Source: Mrakia gelida
Lineage: Eukaryota > Basidiomycota > Tremellomycetes > Cystofilobasidiales > Mrakiaceae
DNA length: 64,000 nucleotides
Assembly (NCBI GenBank): GCA_024345305.1
Contig: BRON01000018.1
Coordinates: 620,001 to 684,000 of the forward strand
Direction of reading: 5' to 3'
The notes beneath the pieces are model-generated. The model did no database searches and was not told where the DNA came from. It saw only the letters and a list, made by a program, of their open reading frames with translations. Within the stretch, counting starts at the first letter, position 1. Every line of letters starts with the position of its first letter. Position numbers and translations under genes: made by a program. Shown here in pieces: positions 21,871-33,764 of this stretch.

Positions 21871-23824
21871 TTGGAAGATGAGGGCGGTTGAGGTTGAGGT
21901 TTTGGAGAGGAGGGAGGGTTGATTGTCGGCCGAGGTTTGAGTGGAAGAAGCGAGTGAAGATGAAAGGGGTAAAGCAAGAAAAGAGGGAGGGAAGAAGGGT
22001 ATAAGAATGTGGAAAGAAGAAGGGGGAAGAAGAAGGTGCGAAGGGAAGGAAACCGCGAGCTCGAGGGAGTTCGAGGTCGACGAGGGTGAAGGGTAGGTCG
22101 GTGAAGGTGCCTTGGGCTCGAGAGGGCTGAGAGTTGGGTCGAAGGGTACTGGGATGTGGTGGTGGTATGGGTTTGAGGGAAGAAAGAGGATTGAACGAAC
22201 GAAGAAGATGAAGAAAGGAGATTCGGCAAGGAGGAGAGAGGGGGTGATGAAAGCTGAACGGTTGGGCTTGGGGACCGAAGAAGGAAGGCCTGCTCGTTCG
22301 AGAGCGAAAAGGGAAGGAAGGAAGACAAAGGAGTCAGTCAGGTGTGATGCGAGATAGGACGGCCCGGGCGAGGTTAATTGCTCTGAGCAAGAGGGAGGGA
22401 TGAGGGAGGGAGGGAGGGAGGGAGGAAGGGGAGGGACGAGCTCGATCTCTCCTTCCAAGAAGGTGATGGGTCCATCTCCCGTGCTTCCTTCCTCCTCTCG
22501 TACAGCCTGCGGGTCCATATGCGAAGGAAGGGAGGGAGGGAAGAGCGAAAAGAGAGAGTCTCACCTGTTGATTGATCCAAAAGGAGATGTATGCAGACCG
22601 ATGAGTCCAAGGGGGGAGGGGAACGGTCAACGAGACGTTCTAAAGAAGAGCCTGAAGAGTGAGGTGCCGACCGAGTGGGAGTGAGTGGAGAGTGGACGAG
22701 TTGAAGGAGGGAAGGGAGCAAAGGGAGGAAAGAGGAGGCAGAGGTCAGTATCGGAGTTTCTCAACCAAGGGGAGAGCCAGGGAAGAGGGGGGAAGGAGGA
22801 GAGCGAAGCTGAAGGCGAAAGTGGGAGGGAGGGAGCGAACGAACAGCTCGTAGACTAGACAAAGGATGCGATACAAGAACTAGAGAAAAGGATGGACGTT
22901 GGAAGGAAGACAATCGAGACTTACCTGGCGGAGTTGGACAAGGCAAGAGGAGAACAGAACAGGAGAGGGGAAGAGGAGGAGGGGAGGGGAGGGGAGGGAA
23001 GGAGGGAGGGCAAGAGGGAAGGGCAAAGGGAGACGAACAACGTCAGCTTCAGATCTCCTGTACCTCCAGCGGGCTGGACGGCTGAGAGAGCGTATTGACC
23101 TCTATGTAAAGAGCCTTGAAAAGGAGGCGAAAGAAGAGGTTGGGTGAAGGGCGAGGGTCGTCGTTGAGATCAAACAGTAAAGACGGACAGCGAGATTCGA
23201 AACAATCGCGTGGGACCCGCGGGCAGGCAGCAAGATAGCTTCCGAGACTGAGAAGAAGGTTTTCCAGGTAGAGCTGATAAGAGAAGTCGTCTAGAGCCCG
23301 TTCGAAAAGTGAGGAAAACCTGCTCGGAAAGACGAGGAAAAGCTCACCATCTCCCCCTCTCCTCCCCACGTCCAGCAGCCGCTGAGCCCGACGCCTCTTT
23401 CACTCGTTTTTGCACTGAGTCTTCCTTCCCTCGCTGCTCAACGGATTTTGGATCTCGGAAAGAAGTATTCGAAGAGTATCAAGGCTGAGCTTGAAATTGG
23501 AGAACAGAGCGTCGAGGGGAGGAGGACGCGCGTGCTTTCGCCGCCCAGTCCCAATCAGAACCTTCTTCGATTTGTCTCTTCTACCTCCTCCTCGTTACTC
23601 AGCACAACATGCTCAGGGAAAGTGAGCTCATCTGCGCGTAATACCTCTGGACATCCCCTTGATGAGACGAGCCCGAGGGAAGCGAACGGCAGACGACGAT
23701 CGACGCGTCGTAAGCTCACTTTCGCTCCCGTTTTCACTCCAATTCCCCCCACCCCGCCTCTCCCCCAGTCTTCATGAAGCCATACAGATACAGACATAAA
23801 TCACCAGTACACATCAATCTGCGC
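21871..23824. other. Long leader/promoter region of the Nrd1-type gene, strand-asymmetric
   Basis: Nearly 2 kb without a supported gene. The plus strand is extremely purine-rich (GGGAGGGAGGGA-type runs at 22390-22450 and 22960-23020), so transcripts from the minus strand would have a long polypyrimidine leader. Minus-strand donor-like signals are present, but no consistent protein could be assembled. Confidence 0.5.
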
Positions 23825-26432
23825 TCACTCTTCCCCAACCTCGTCGTCCTCCTCCTCCAGCCCATACCCCAACTCCCTCTCGACCCTCCTCTTCCTCTCC
23901 TGATCCTCCCAAGCAGTCGAGTCGCCGAACACCTGTTTCGTCCATCCCACCAACCAACCAAAACCACATCAGCACCAGATACTATCCCCTCTCATCCACT
24001 CCTTCCATTCCCCCTCGACCTCGCACGAAACCCCAAAACGTCGTCCATCGAACTCACCTCATCCATCTCCTCCAAACTCCTCCCCTTCGTCTCCGGGACG
24101 AGGAACACCGCGAACCCCACGGCCAGCAAGCAGAAGAAGGCGAAGAAGGTGTAGGTGAGGAAGGGGGAGTAGGCGAGTAAAGAAGGGGTAAGGAGGCCAA
24201 TGAGGAAGTTGCATCTGCACGTTGAGCGAAAGGACGAGAGTGAGGGGGAGTCAGGTTTCAGGCGCGGGAAGAAGAGAAGAGAGGAAAGGAGGGGAGGGGA
24301 AAGGGAGGAGGGGTAAGGCGTACATCCAGTTCGAAGCCGTTGAGATGGCAACTCCTTTGGCTCGGACGGAGGAGGGGAAGATCCTGGATGGAACGAACGG
24401 AGAGAACGCGTCGAGGTGAGGGGGTCGCCAGTTCTCTTCGGGGTTTCTCTCATTCCAGAGCGAAGGAAGGAACAAGAGAGACAGACTCACTCGCTAGGCA
24501 GCACCCACCCCACAGGTCCGAAACTGACCCCATAGAAAGCTGTAAACACCCAGATGCAGCTCACTCCCACCCACCCCGCTGCTTTCCCGCCCTCGTCCGC
24601 CCACCTCCCATCCCACCTCCTCACCAGCATTGAAAGTACAGTATGCGAAGCAGTCATTCCAATGGCTCCGATGAGGAGGAGGGGTCGACGACCGAGAGAG
24701 TCGATGCTGAGGATAGCGGGGAGCGTGGCAAGGAGTTGGATGAGGTTGATGAGGCCGGAGGTGAGGAGGGTGGAGGTTGCGAGAGGGAGACCGAGGGTGA
24801 GGAGGATGGAGGGGCCATAGTAGAGGAGAGCGTTGATGCCGGAGAGTTGTTGGAAGAACTGAGGTGGAGAAGAGGGAGTGGAGAAGAGGGAGTGGAGATG
24901 GGAGGTCAGGTCGGACGCGCCGAAGTGATGCTCTCGCACGCGAGGATTCGATCGTTTGAACCGCGAGAGAGCAGGGGAGAGATTGACTTACCATCACTCC
25001 CACTCCAACCAACGTCCTTCTCCTGATTCCCTTCCCGAGCAGACTCGCCCAGTCGCTCAACTCGCCCGCCAACCCAACTCCCCAATCTCCCTCCTTGCCC
25101 TTCCCTCGCTCTCTTCTCACCTCTTCCACACACCTCGCTTCGACAAGAATCTCGCGCCACTCCCCTTGGACGTCGTAGTCGTCGATGTCCCTCGCGCGAA
25201 GAGAAGCGAGCGTCCTGAGACCTGGGTGAATCGACGAGGAGGGGGGTTGAGGTTGGGAGGCGAGCCAGCGAGGGGAGAAGGGGAAGAGTGAAAGGAGGGC
25301 GAAGGTGAGGATGAGAGAGGGGATGGTTTGGAGGAGGAGAGGCAGTCGCCACGCTGATGAAGAAGATCGAGGAAGAAGATGGGTGAGTGCGAGCGACGCG
25401 ACGGGGAGGAGAGGGGCTGGAGAGACGAACAGATCGAGCCGTTTACTGGGACGAAACGGAAGGGAGATGTCAGCTCGAGCGCTTCAGAGGCGATGCGAGT
25501 GTATGTCTCACAGTTTCTAGTAGCAAACCCAATCCAGAATCCAAGAACAACGCCTGTCGAACGAGAACCAAGGTCAGCTCTCGTCCTCGAGTCGTCCCTC
25601 CCACTACTCTTCCCCTCACCTCGACTCACCAAACACGATCGACAACTGCTCCAGAGCGAGCACCGTCCCCCTCACTCCCACCTCGCTGATCTCCCCCAGA
25701 TACAAAGGACTGAGCATGCTCATCCCTCCAATCCCAACTCCTCCCACAGCCCTCCCGACCATCAGCCCATTGACCGAGCTCGAAAAGGTCTGGACGAGCG
25801 ATCCGACGAGGAAGATCTGGCAGGCTGCTAGGAGGGTGTACTTCCGCGAGTAGATGTCTGCGAGTGGAGAGGAGAGGAGGGAGCCGAGGAGGGAACCCAG
25901 GGTGAGAATGGCGGCTGATTGAAGAGAGGGGAGGGCGAAGGAGAGGAGGTGAGCTCGAGTGAGACGAGGAACAGGAAGGCTGCGACGAAGAAACGAAGAC
26001 TTACTGAGGATCCCAGTTTGCTCGGGAGTGAGATGGAAGGTTGAAGTGAAGGAGGACATGACGAGGACGTTGGCTATTACTCCCTGGTCGTATCTGGGAG
26101 CAAGAGAAAGAGGGGGCAGCAACGAGCTCATCAGCAGCCTCCTCCCTCCTCCCGGCTTCGAGCTCGCTTCACAACTCACCCAAAGCATAGGCCTCCCAGC
26201 GAAGCGAAGGCTGAGATCATAAGAGTCTGTCTCGAGTGGATGAGTCCTCGCCATCCTGATGGCTTCGGTCGAGAAGGAGGATGGAGGGCATCGGACGAAG
26301 GCGAGGGAGGAGCTCGAGGGAGGAGGGAGTCGTCCTCCTCGGTTCGAAGAGGTCTGCAAAGCCAGGGAATAAAGTTCAGCGACGAGAGAGAGAAAGGATC
26401 AGAATACGATGGACTTACTGATACTCTGACAT
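23825..26432 (-). CDS. MFS sugar transporter
   Basis: Major facilitator of the fungal sugar porter family (hexose, disaccharide or quinate-type uptake at the plasma membrane). Ten exons in phase: 26432-26419, 26353-26180, 26093-26005, 25914-25630, 25553-25512, 25353-24992, 24858-24491, 24383-24324, 24214-24058, 23932-23825; 552 residues. Family signatures: LMISAFASLGGLCFGYDQGV in TM1, DIYSRKYTLL after TM2, VGRAVGGVGIGGMSM, PLYLGEISEVGVRG, FFQQLSGINALLYYGPSI in TM7, DSLGRRPLLLIGA and the terminal VPETKGRSLEEMDEVFG. The central loop (DYDVQGEWREIL to GVGLAGELSDW) is long. The substrate cannot be decided from sequence. The first exon encodes only MSEYQ. The acidic tail EEEDDEVGEE is cytosolic. 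Confidence 0.93.
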
Positions 26433-27083
26433 CTCGAATTGAGACAGGATGAAGGGAGTCGGCGTGGGAGGACAAGAGGAGGAGGGGGCGGGAAGAAGGT
26501 GAGCTCGATTTCGACGTCCCTCCTCCTCCTCCCTTCGACGGCCACCATCCTTCCTTCCCTCCTTCCCCAAGTCTCGAGGTTTCGACGACGACATTCCTCT
26601 CTCGTGATTCTGTTCTTCTTCCTGTGAACTGTCTAGATCAATCCAGTCAGACTGCTGCTCTGCGAGGGCGTCTCGAAGCTCTCGTCACCCTCATCGCTTT
26701 CGTCTGTCCTTTCTTCATCTCCTCCCTCATCCTCACGACCTTCAGGACATACTCCCCCTAGGCCGCCTATCGATTGAGTCGTCGACTCAGAAGTGATCCG
26801 AGAGAGCTCGCTCCTTCGTTTCGTCGTCCTTGCAAATCGCACGACGGTCGATCTCGACGACCAGCTCTCCTTTCTCCTTTCTTCTCGCTCCTATCTCTTT
26901 CTCTCGGCGTCACGAGGAGCCCTGAGATGGATTCTATGTCGTGGACTGAGCCACGAGCCGTACCAGCTCAGAACCTGGGAGCTCGGATTCTCTCCCTCGT
27001 TCTCGAAGATCGACGCGTCCACTCGTCGAACCTTGACTGTTCTCGCTCCTGGTTTCTTCATCGGATCTCCTTCTTTCAGCTTA
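26433..27083. other. Promoter side of the transporter gene
   Basis: Between the transporter start and the degenerate end of the first secreted-protein copy. No convincing gene. Confidence 0.45.
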
Positions 27084-27914
27084 GTCAAAATTTTTTCTCG
27101 ATCGCTTCGTGGGGTAAAAGTATAAACAACATGATCATCGCGCGAAAACCTGCCCCTCGTTCGAATCGAGACGCGTCCGTTCTTGTTCGGTTTGGGTCTT
27201 TCAAGCGGAGCAGTCGGGGGGACTGGAGGAAAGAGCCGAAAAGGTTTAGCTCTAGAAGAGGTGAGTGTGAGAGAAGTGATGGGACGAACGAGGAGACGAT
27301 GGTGGTGATGACCGTCGTGGTAGTTTTGCAGGACGAGGACGTGCTCGAACGGATGGCGTTGATGGGGCAGGCCGGGTCGGAGAGAGTGCCATTAGTTCCG
27401 TAGTTGACGAGGGAAGACGTTCCATTGGAGGCAGTTCCTCCTGTGAACGAGAAAAGGGAGGAAGATCAGCGACGTTCAAGGAAGAGGGAAAAGGACGCAG
27501 AGCGCAACGCAGGACGTACCTTGAATCGGGTAGTAGCACTGGGCACCCGCGTTTCCGATCGTCGCGTTCGAGCTACACAGGCAATCGAAGGATTCAGCAC
27601 CTGAGGATTGACGAGCGCGAAGAGGGACAACAAAGCTCACGTTCAAAGACATCTGAGGTAAGTTTTGTAAGAAGCACTCGAGACTACCTTGTTGAAGCTC
27701 AACGTCGAGTCGCAGCTCCAGCTTAGGAAGAGGAAGGAGAAGAGGGACATTAGATGAGGTCTTCATCTCGTCGAGTGGGTGAAGAGGAGACTCACGTGTA
27801 AGCGCAAGCAGTCGAGTCGCTCGAGGTCTGGGTGACGTTGGCCGCAGAAACGGCGGAGGAGGACACGAGAGCGAGAGTCAGGGCAGAGAGGAGAGACCCG
27901 GGGGAGAGAAGCAT
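27084..27914 (-). pseudogene. Small secreted Cys-rich protein, family A copy 1, with premature TGA
   Basis: Paralogue of the plus-strand gene at 35650. Exons 27914-27796, 27721 to about 27642, 27572-27520 and from 27441. The ATG at 27914 starts a signal peptide (MLLSPGSLLSALTLALV). The shared core is TWSCDST, SSASYKTYLRCL, SNATIGNAGAQCYYPIQ, GGTASNGTSS and PINAIRSSTSSSCK. At the end of exon 2 the codon after RCL is TGA, where the other copy has CGA (Arg). The intron 3' of it is intact. After SSCKTTTT the similarity to the other copy stops, and the shared C-terminal exon (SPAW...RQAVI) is not found; the open frame continues to 27084 in unrelated sequence. I therefore call it a pseudogene; readthrough or a truncated secreted peptide remains possible. 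Confidence 0.65.
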
Positions 27915-28513
27915 TTCGACGACGCTGTAGGGTAGATTGAAAAGAGGGAGTGGGTGAGTGAGATGGAAGTTGATGGGCAAGAGGGAGCGAGGCCGTCGAA
28001 CGAGTTTCGCTTTCGTTCTTCTTCGACTTTCCTTGTTCTTTAACGGCGTTCCGCTAGATGGCGGTCAGTGTCTCGAGCGTAGGCTCAAGAGCTAAGGGAG
28101 TAGGATCTTTAGTGGCGGATCGAACTCTGAGCTTCAACGTAAGGTCTGGACAGAGGGACGACTGAACTGACGCGTCTCGAAGAGGTCGAGGACAAACAAC
28201 GTTCATTTCAGTTCCGCTTACCATCTTCCACTCCGAGAATGATCTTGTTACCGAGCTGGTGGATTTCGAACGCGATCAAGAAGTTTTTAGAGGACAGTGA
28301 CGGTCGAAGCGATGGAAAGTCTGCTGCTTTCGAAACGTGGGACGTCGAACAAGTCGATGAGATTATATAGAGAAAGCTATCTACAGTTTGAAAACATATC
28401 TAGGTGGGATCCTAATAGCCTCAACTCCTCCCGTCGCGACGAAGCTAGTCTAGGAAGAAAGGAGAAAAGGAAGCCAGAACCGCCGCTGGCAAACCGAGGG
28501 AGATCGTTCGCGT
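27915..28513. other. Intergenic region between family A copy 1 and family B copy 1
   Basis: About 600 bases, no supported gene. Contains one GACGCGTC site near 28167. Confidence 0.5.
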
Positions 28514-29689
28514 TTACTCCTTCGCGATTCGAGTGGATCGGCTCCTCTTGACCATGTGGGTGTCGGCGACGTCCTTCTTGATGACGGCCTGTCGAGAAGT
28601 GAGCCAGGCTGAGAAGGGGAGAGGACGAAAGTCAGCGTTCGTGTCGAGACGAGATCAAAACGCGACGAGAAGACTCACCAGGCGAGGTGGGCTTTCCGTT
28701 TCGTCGTCGAAGGGCGTTCGTGCAGGTTCCGGTCTGGGCGAGCTGAGGGGCGCAGGAAGCGGCGGAAGAGTGATCGGTGGAGAGAGTGTCGACCTCTCCA
28801 GAATCTCCGTAGTAGTAGCACGACGAGGCTCTGAGGAAACGAGGAACGAGGCGGATGACGATCAGAATTCGATCTTCGGCTCAGAACGGAAGGAATGGAG
28901 CTCACTCAGAGGTGCAGATGAGATCCTGACGGGTGCTGAGAGATCCTCCAGCGGTGTAGGTTCCAGCAGCAGCGTACCCATCAGGGCAGTTGTAGCTGAA
29001 GAGTTGAAAGACGGACGAACGACGAGGCGTCAGTTCGAGCTCGGACGAAGAGGGGAGGGGATCGAGCGAAACGAGAACTCACACGACGATGGGATCAGTG
29101 CAAGCATAGCTGGAGCCAGCGGTAGGGTTGCAGGTGACGGAAGTGGCCCCTTGAAGAGGACAAGCTGAATCGCTGTAGGCGTCGGCGCCAGTCACGGTCG
29201 TGCCGTCAGGCTGCCTCTCGTAGGCGATCCAGTCCTGGTCGACCATGTAGTAGCAGTAGGTGAAAGAGGTGACGGCGGTGGGGGTTCTGTTAGAAGTTAA
29301 TATCAACGTCAGCGCTCGCGCTTCCGGTTCTCGAGCAGTCGTCGAGCTCGAAGGGAAGATCAACGATTTCCGAACTCACTCGCCACAGGTCTTGTAACTT
29401 CGACCGTTGAAGACACTTGGATCTCCATCTGGGAAGGCGTCATCGTCGTTGGCATAGTATCCACTTGGGCAAGAGAAGCTGCGGGAAGGACGTGAGGGTC
29501 AGCGAAGGAAGAAACAAGAAGAACGCGAGAGATAGAGGGGAGAGGGAGAAGAAGAGCTCACCCTGTGGTTCCCTCGTTGCAAGTGGGGTTGGCGACGGGA
29601 GAAGCCTCAGCTCGAGGAGCGACTGGTCGAACGTAGGCGGAAGCGAGAGTCGCGACGGCGAGGAGGGAGGAGGCGGAAAGGGCGAGCAT
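28514..29689 (-). CDS. Secreted Cys-rich protein, family B copy 1 (intact)
   Basis: Exons begin 29689-29562 and 29478-29380; the rest end at TAA 28514. The ATG at 29689 starts a signal peptide (MLALSASSLLAVATLASA) followed by YVRPVAPRAEA, which looks like a short propeptide. The mature part has regularly spaced Cys in tyrosine/glycine-rich blocks: FSCPSGYYANDDDAFPDG, GRSYKTCGE, TSFTYCYYMVDQDWIAYE, YNCPDGYAAAGTYTAGG, SSCYYYGDSGEVDTLS and CAPQLAQTGTCTNAL. It ends PTSPAWLTSRQAVIKK plus a basic tail. No enzyme motif is seen. Candidate extracellular or cell-wall effector-like protein (inference). A second copy with nearly identical introns lies at 39419-40620. Confidence 0.8.
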
Positions 29690-30583
29690 TGAAGGCGATG
29701 GAGGAAGAAGGAGAGAGATGTGGTTCGGAGATTGAAAAAAAGCGCTGAGACTCGTCAACAGAGCTTGCTGAATTAGAGCTGCGCAAAAGTCAGACTTTAG
29801 GGACAACAAGGAAAGGGAGAACAAGGGAAAAGAAATCAGTGGCGTATTCCGGAAGAGAGACGCGTCGATCGGTTTTCGCTCACTTTTCGTGCTCCCTTCC
29901 CTCCTGGAGGCGTTGCAGCGTGCTGAGTGAAAGATCGGAAGCGCGAATAAGATCTCAGTATCTAGATAACTCCCGAGCCGGGAGCTTGAAGAGATCAGCG
30001 CTCGTGGAGGTCGAATCGAGGGGGGTCAACAAGGGTCGACGTCGTCCTCAAACAAAGGGAACCTTACGCTCAGCTCCCTCGCTCTCGAGGAAATCGTTCC
30101 ACGAGGACACAGACTCCGTCGCCCAGGTGTTCTCTTGACGTCAAACCTTCGGATCGTCCAGATTAGCTTCCAGCGTCATCCCCGCTAGCTTCGTCGACGT
30201 GAAGCAGGTCGAACGACTCGAAGCAGCGAAGATGGTCGTGGGCCAAGAAAAAGCTGGAAGGCACCGGGACGAGCTGAAAAAAGAGAGAGCGACAGTCAGC
30301 TGTGCGAGCGACTGCTAGACCGAAAGACAGCATAGCATGAAGAGAGTAGATAAAGAGCTCAACAAACCCACAGCGGCTTCTCGCCCTCACCTTCGTCTCG
30401 CCCGTCCTTCTTCGCTATCGCCTTCGCTCAAGAGTCCCTGACGCTGCTTTCCACATTCGCCGCTCCCCCCGGAAGTTAAAGATCCCATGTGTCCGCAGAA
30501 AAGAATGCTCACTACAAGACCTAGCTAACTCGACGCGTCTGCCCCGTCCGTCCCGTCCCTCCTTCCGTGGCCTCGAACGCCAT
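29690..30583. other. Promoter of family B copy 1 and 3' flank of FRS1
   Basis: The block at about 29823-29881 is nearly identical, in inverted orientation, to 39220-39278 upstream of the second B copy, so the duplication included promoter DNA. The remainder shows no gene. Confidence 0.6.
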
Positions 30584-33500
30584 CTAAAGGAAAGGCTCCA
30601 AATCGAACTCCAAACTCGAACAAGGGTACTCGATCTCGAACTTCTGCAGGACCTCGGGATGGAGAATACCCAGAACTCCGATCTTGATGTCCCTCGAGCT
30701 CGACGATCCTGGCAGAGCCGACGAGAGAGCCTCCTTGACGTTGTCGAACGCCGAAGGCTTGGGAGCGGTGGGATCGGCAGCGAGGTGGGCTTGAGGGATA
30801 GTAGAAGATGCGGAGGAAGTGGTGGGAGGAGGTCGGTAGAAGATGGAGGCGACTCGGTCAGGGAAGAAGGTGTCGTCTGCGAAAGAAGAGAGAAAGGGAA
30901 AGACGAAGGTCAGCGATGCGTCGAACTTGAATCCTCAGACCCGTCCCTCCTGATGGAAGAGACTCCAAAGAATCGAAAGATAACGCACCACTAGTCTCCT
31001 TGATGTAGTAACCCGTCGTGCCCTTGCTGTCCTCCCTCTCCAAGAACGGCACGCTCATGATCTGCATGATTCGATCCAGCAGACCGTGCACGACCTCGAA
31101 CCCAGCCGTCTTGTTGCACCACACTCCCGAGACCTTCCTGATGTTCCTGCTCCTCCTCTCCTGGCTGGGATCCTGAACGGCGACGTCGGAGACCTCGAAG
31201 ATTCGGACGGGGAGAGCAAGGTTCTTGTTTTCTCGAACGGTCTTGAGGAGACCTGGGAGGAGGGACGTTCGAACGACCTGGTACTCGACGGTTTTGGGGT
31301 TGGCGAGGGTGATGGCGAGGTTTCCGGGGTCGGGTCGGTTGAGCCAGGCAAAGTTCTCGTCGTGAGAGCACTGAGGGAGGAGAGAAGTGACGGAACGTCA
31401 GCCCTCGAATCGAAGACGCGTCTCCTTCGTCCGACCTCGACTCCCTCCTTTCGGCTCGAAACGAGGACTAACCAGGATGTAAGGCAGCACCTCGACCCAT
31501 CCAGCCTGAGCACACTCCTTCCTGACCATATCTCCGAGCTTGTTGATCGGCAGAGGCTTCGCGATCGTGTTCGCCTTGGGGAAAGTGAACTTGAGGTTGT
31601 TGAATCCGTAGGCGACGGCGGCGTCCTCCATGATATCGCATTCGTGCAGGATGTCGGGTCGAGTGGCTGGGACCTCGACGATGATCTCGTCTTCGTTGAC
31701 GGTGGAGACGGAGGAGTGGAGGGACATTCGAGTGAGGAGGGCGGAGATTTCGGACGCGGAGAGGGAGGGAGCGAAGCCGGTGCAGGAGTTGATGTAGGAG
31801 GGTCGAGCGGTGGTTCGTCGAGGCGAGACGTCGGGAGTGAGACGAGCGGTTCCATCGGGGAAGATGACGTTGACGGGCTCGATGCTGGGAAAGAGGGAAG
31901 ACGCGATCGAAGAAGAGATGAGCTTGAGCGACGAAGAGAGCGTTGAGACGAGAGCCAGGAGCCAGAACGCACGTGAAGGGGACCTCAGTGTACTCGGCAA
32001 ACATGGTGGTCATGATGCAAGCGACGATATCCCTGGAACCAAAAAAGGGCGGCGAGGGTTCCCGTGTCAGCTTCGAATTCGCGTCCGTCGATTTCGAGAA
32101 ATTAAGAAAGCTCAGAGATTGATCTCACAACTTCGTCTGATCGGTAGCGGTCATGTCGATGAAGACATTCTTAGTCTGAAGGGTGATTTTTGAGTCTGGT
32201 GAGTGAGGACGAAGGAGCAGAGAGGGTCAGTCGAGCTGCTGAAGGTCGACGAAGACCGGGCGAAAGGACTCACGATTGGAGTTGATGATGGGAGGCATGC
32301 TCAAGACTCGGTCTTCCGAGTCGTAGATGACGGGATACACGGGAGAATCCCGGATGAGAGGAAGAAACTTGTTGAGGTGTCGGTCGCTCTGAAGAAAGCG
32401 AAGGAGGCAAGAACGAAGGGAGAAAGGCAGGTGAGCTCGGGCTCGACGAGATTCGAGAACGAGGACACGAAGACGAACCTCGTAGAGAGTCATGAGCTGT
32501 TCCGCGTCGTAGACGGTCTCCTTGTTCAGAGGAGCAAACTTGATATCTTTGGGAGCCTTGGCCTCGTATCTGTAACGAGCGAAGGAGGACGGGCAGGGAG
32601 GTGGTGAGCTTGCGCTTTTGATCGGCCCCCCCGCTCTCCCTGCCTCCTCGTCCCTCCGAACGATATCCTTGACCACTTCAAGTGACCCTGCGAGTGGGTG
32701 AAAGCTCACCTGAAAGGTCCCTTGATCGTATCAAGATCGTGGGTTCCGATAGCGACGAACTTCCTTCCTCGACACAGGTTGGCGTGAAGCTTGTCCTGAA
32801 GGTCGATGAAACTCTTGTAGCTGGCAGGAGTAAAGGGCTCCTTGAACCTGAGGACGGCTCCAGCGAAGAAGGGTCGAATCTCGGCGACGGAGGCGGAGAG
32901 GTGAACGGAGATGAGCTGTTCGGGGGAGGGAGTCGAGAGGGTGTAGGCCGGAGGGAGCTGGAGGTTGAGGAAGATTCGGAGAGCGAGAGCGAGTCCTTCG
33001 ATGCAAAGAAGATCGTATCTGAAAGTTGGTGATGTTGAAAGCATGTCAGCGAAGGACTAGAGTGTGTCAGAAGAGATCAAGAGAGGGAGGTCGAACGAAC
33101 CTGTTGGCGGGGATCTCGATTTTGAGAACCTGGAGAAGGAAGGATACCGTGATCAGCGAACAGCTCGTATGTAGTGGTTGCGGGCGGCCTGAATGTCCCT
33201 TCAGCTCGTCGCTAAAAGGTCTCTTGATCTCGAAGAGGGCAGCGAGAGGTCTCCTCGGCAGATGGGCTGAGCTCGACCCTTCCTTCCTTCTTCGCTGCGT
33301 CGCCCCCTCAACCAAAGTCCCTCCTCCCGCCTTCGCGTCGCCTCGACGCATAGAGGGAGGCGTACTCACGGGCTCATCAGTAGGGAGACCAGCCTTCTTG
33401 GCAGCCTCAACCTCTTCGGTGGTCTGATTGAAGTCGAAGAAACGAGAGGAAGGGGGAAGGAGGTCAGCTCGACGCCTTTTGCTCCGTTGTGCATTCCGCC

Positions 33501-33764
33501 CAGATGCTTCAGAAGCGACTTACATCCTCGTCCAACTCGATTCCGAAGTCGAAGCAGAGTTGATCAAACTCGACTTGAGCTGGGAAAGGGGAAGCGAAGA
33601 GGCAAGGTGGGGAGATCAAGAGCGAAGGTCAGCTCTGCTCTCATCCTCCTTCTCTTCCCTTCTTCTCCTTTGAACCCCAGAAGTCGAGAGCTGAGATGGA
33701 ACTCACTGTAAGTCCTCTCGAGTCTCCGGTAGAGATCGGCCTTGTCGACAGCGATGGTAGGCAT
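30584..33764 (-). CDS. FRS1: Phenylalanyl-tRNA synthetase, beta subunit (cytosolic)
   Basis: Structural subunit of the alpha2beta2 enzyme that charges tRNA-Phe in the cytosol. About a dozen exons. It starts MPTIAVDKADLYRRLERTY, followed by VEFDQLCFDFGIELDEDTTE and [20 protein letters not shown], which are typical of the eukaryotic beta subunit. The B3/B4 region is seen as FFAGAVLRFKEP ... FVAIGTHDLDTIKGPF and YPVIYDSEDRVLSMPPIINS; the B5 region as VPATRPDILHECDIMEDAAV AYGFNN. The C-terminal catalytic-like domain contains CSHDENFAWLNRPDP and VRTSLLPGLLKTVRENKN. It ends GVLGILHPEVLQKFEIEYP and LEFDLEPFL before TAG. Full family length, no breaks seen. This housekeeping gene sits between the oppositely oriented secreted-protein copies. 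Confidence 0.95.

Noticed and set aside
27150..27180. GTTCGAATC resembling a tRNA T-loop
   Set aside because: No matching anticodon arm, acceptor stem or A box could be placed around it.
31086..31946. 286-codon plus-strand open frame inside FRS1
   Set aside because: It is the antisense shadow of conserved synthetase exons.
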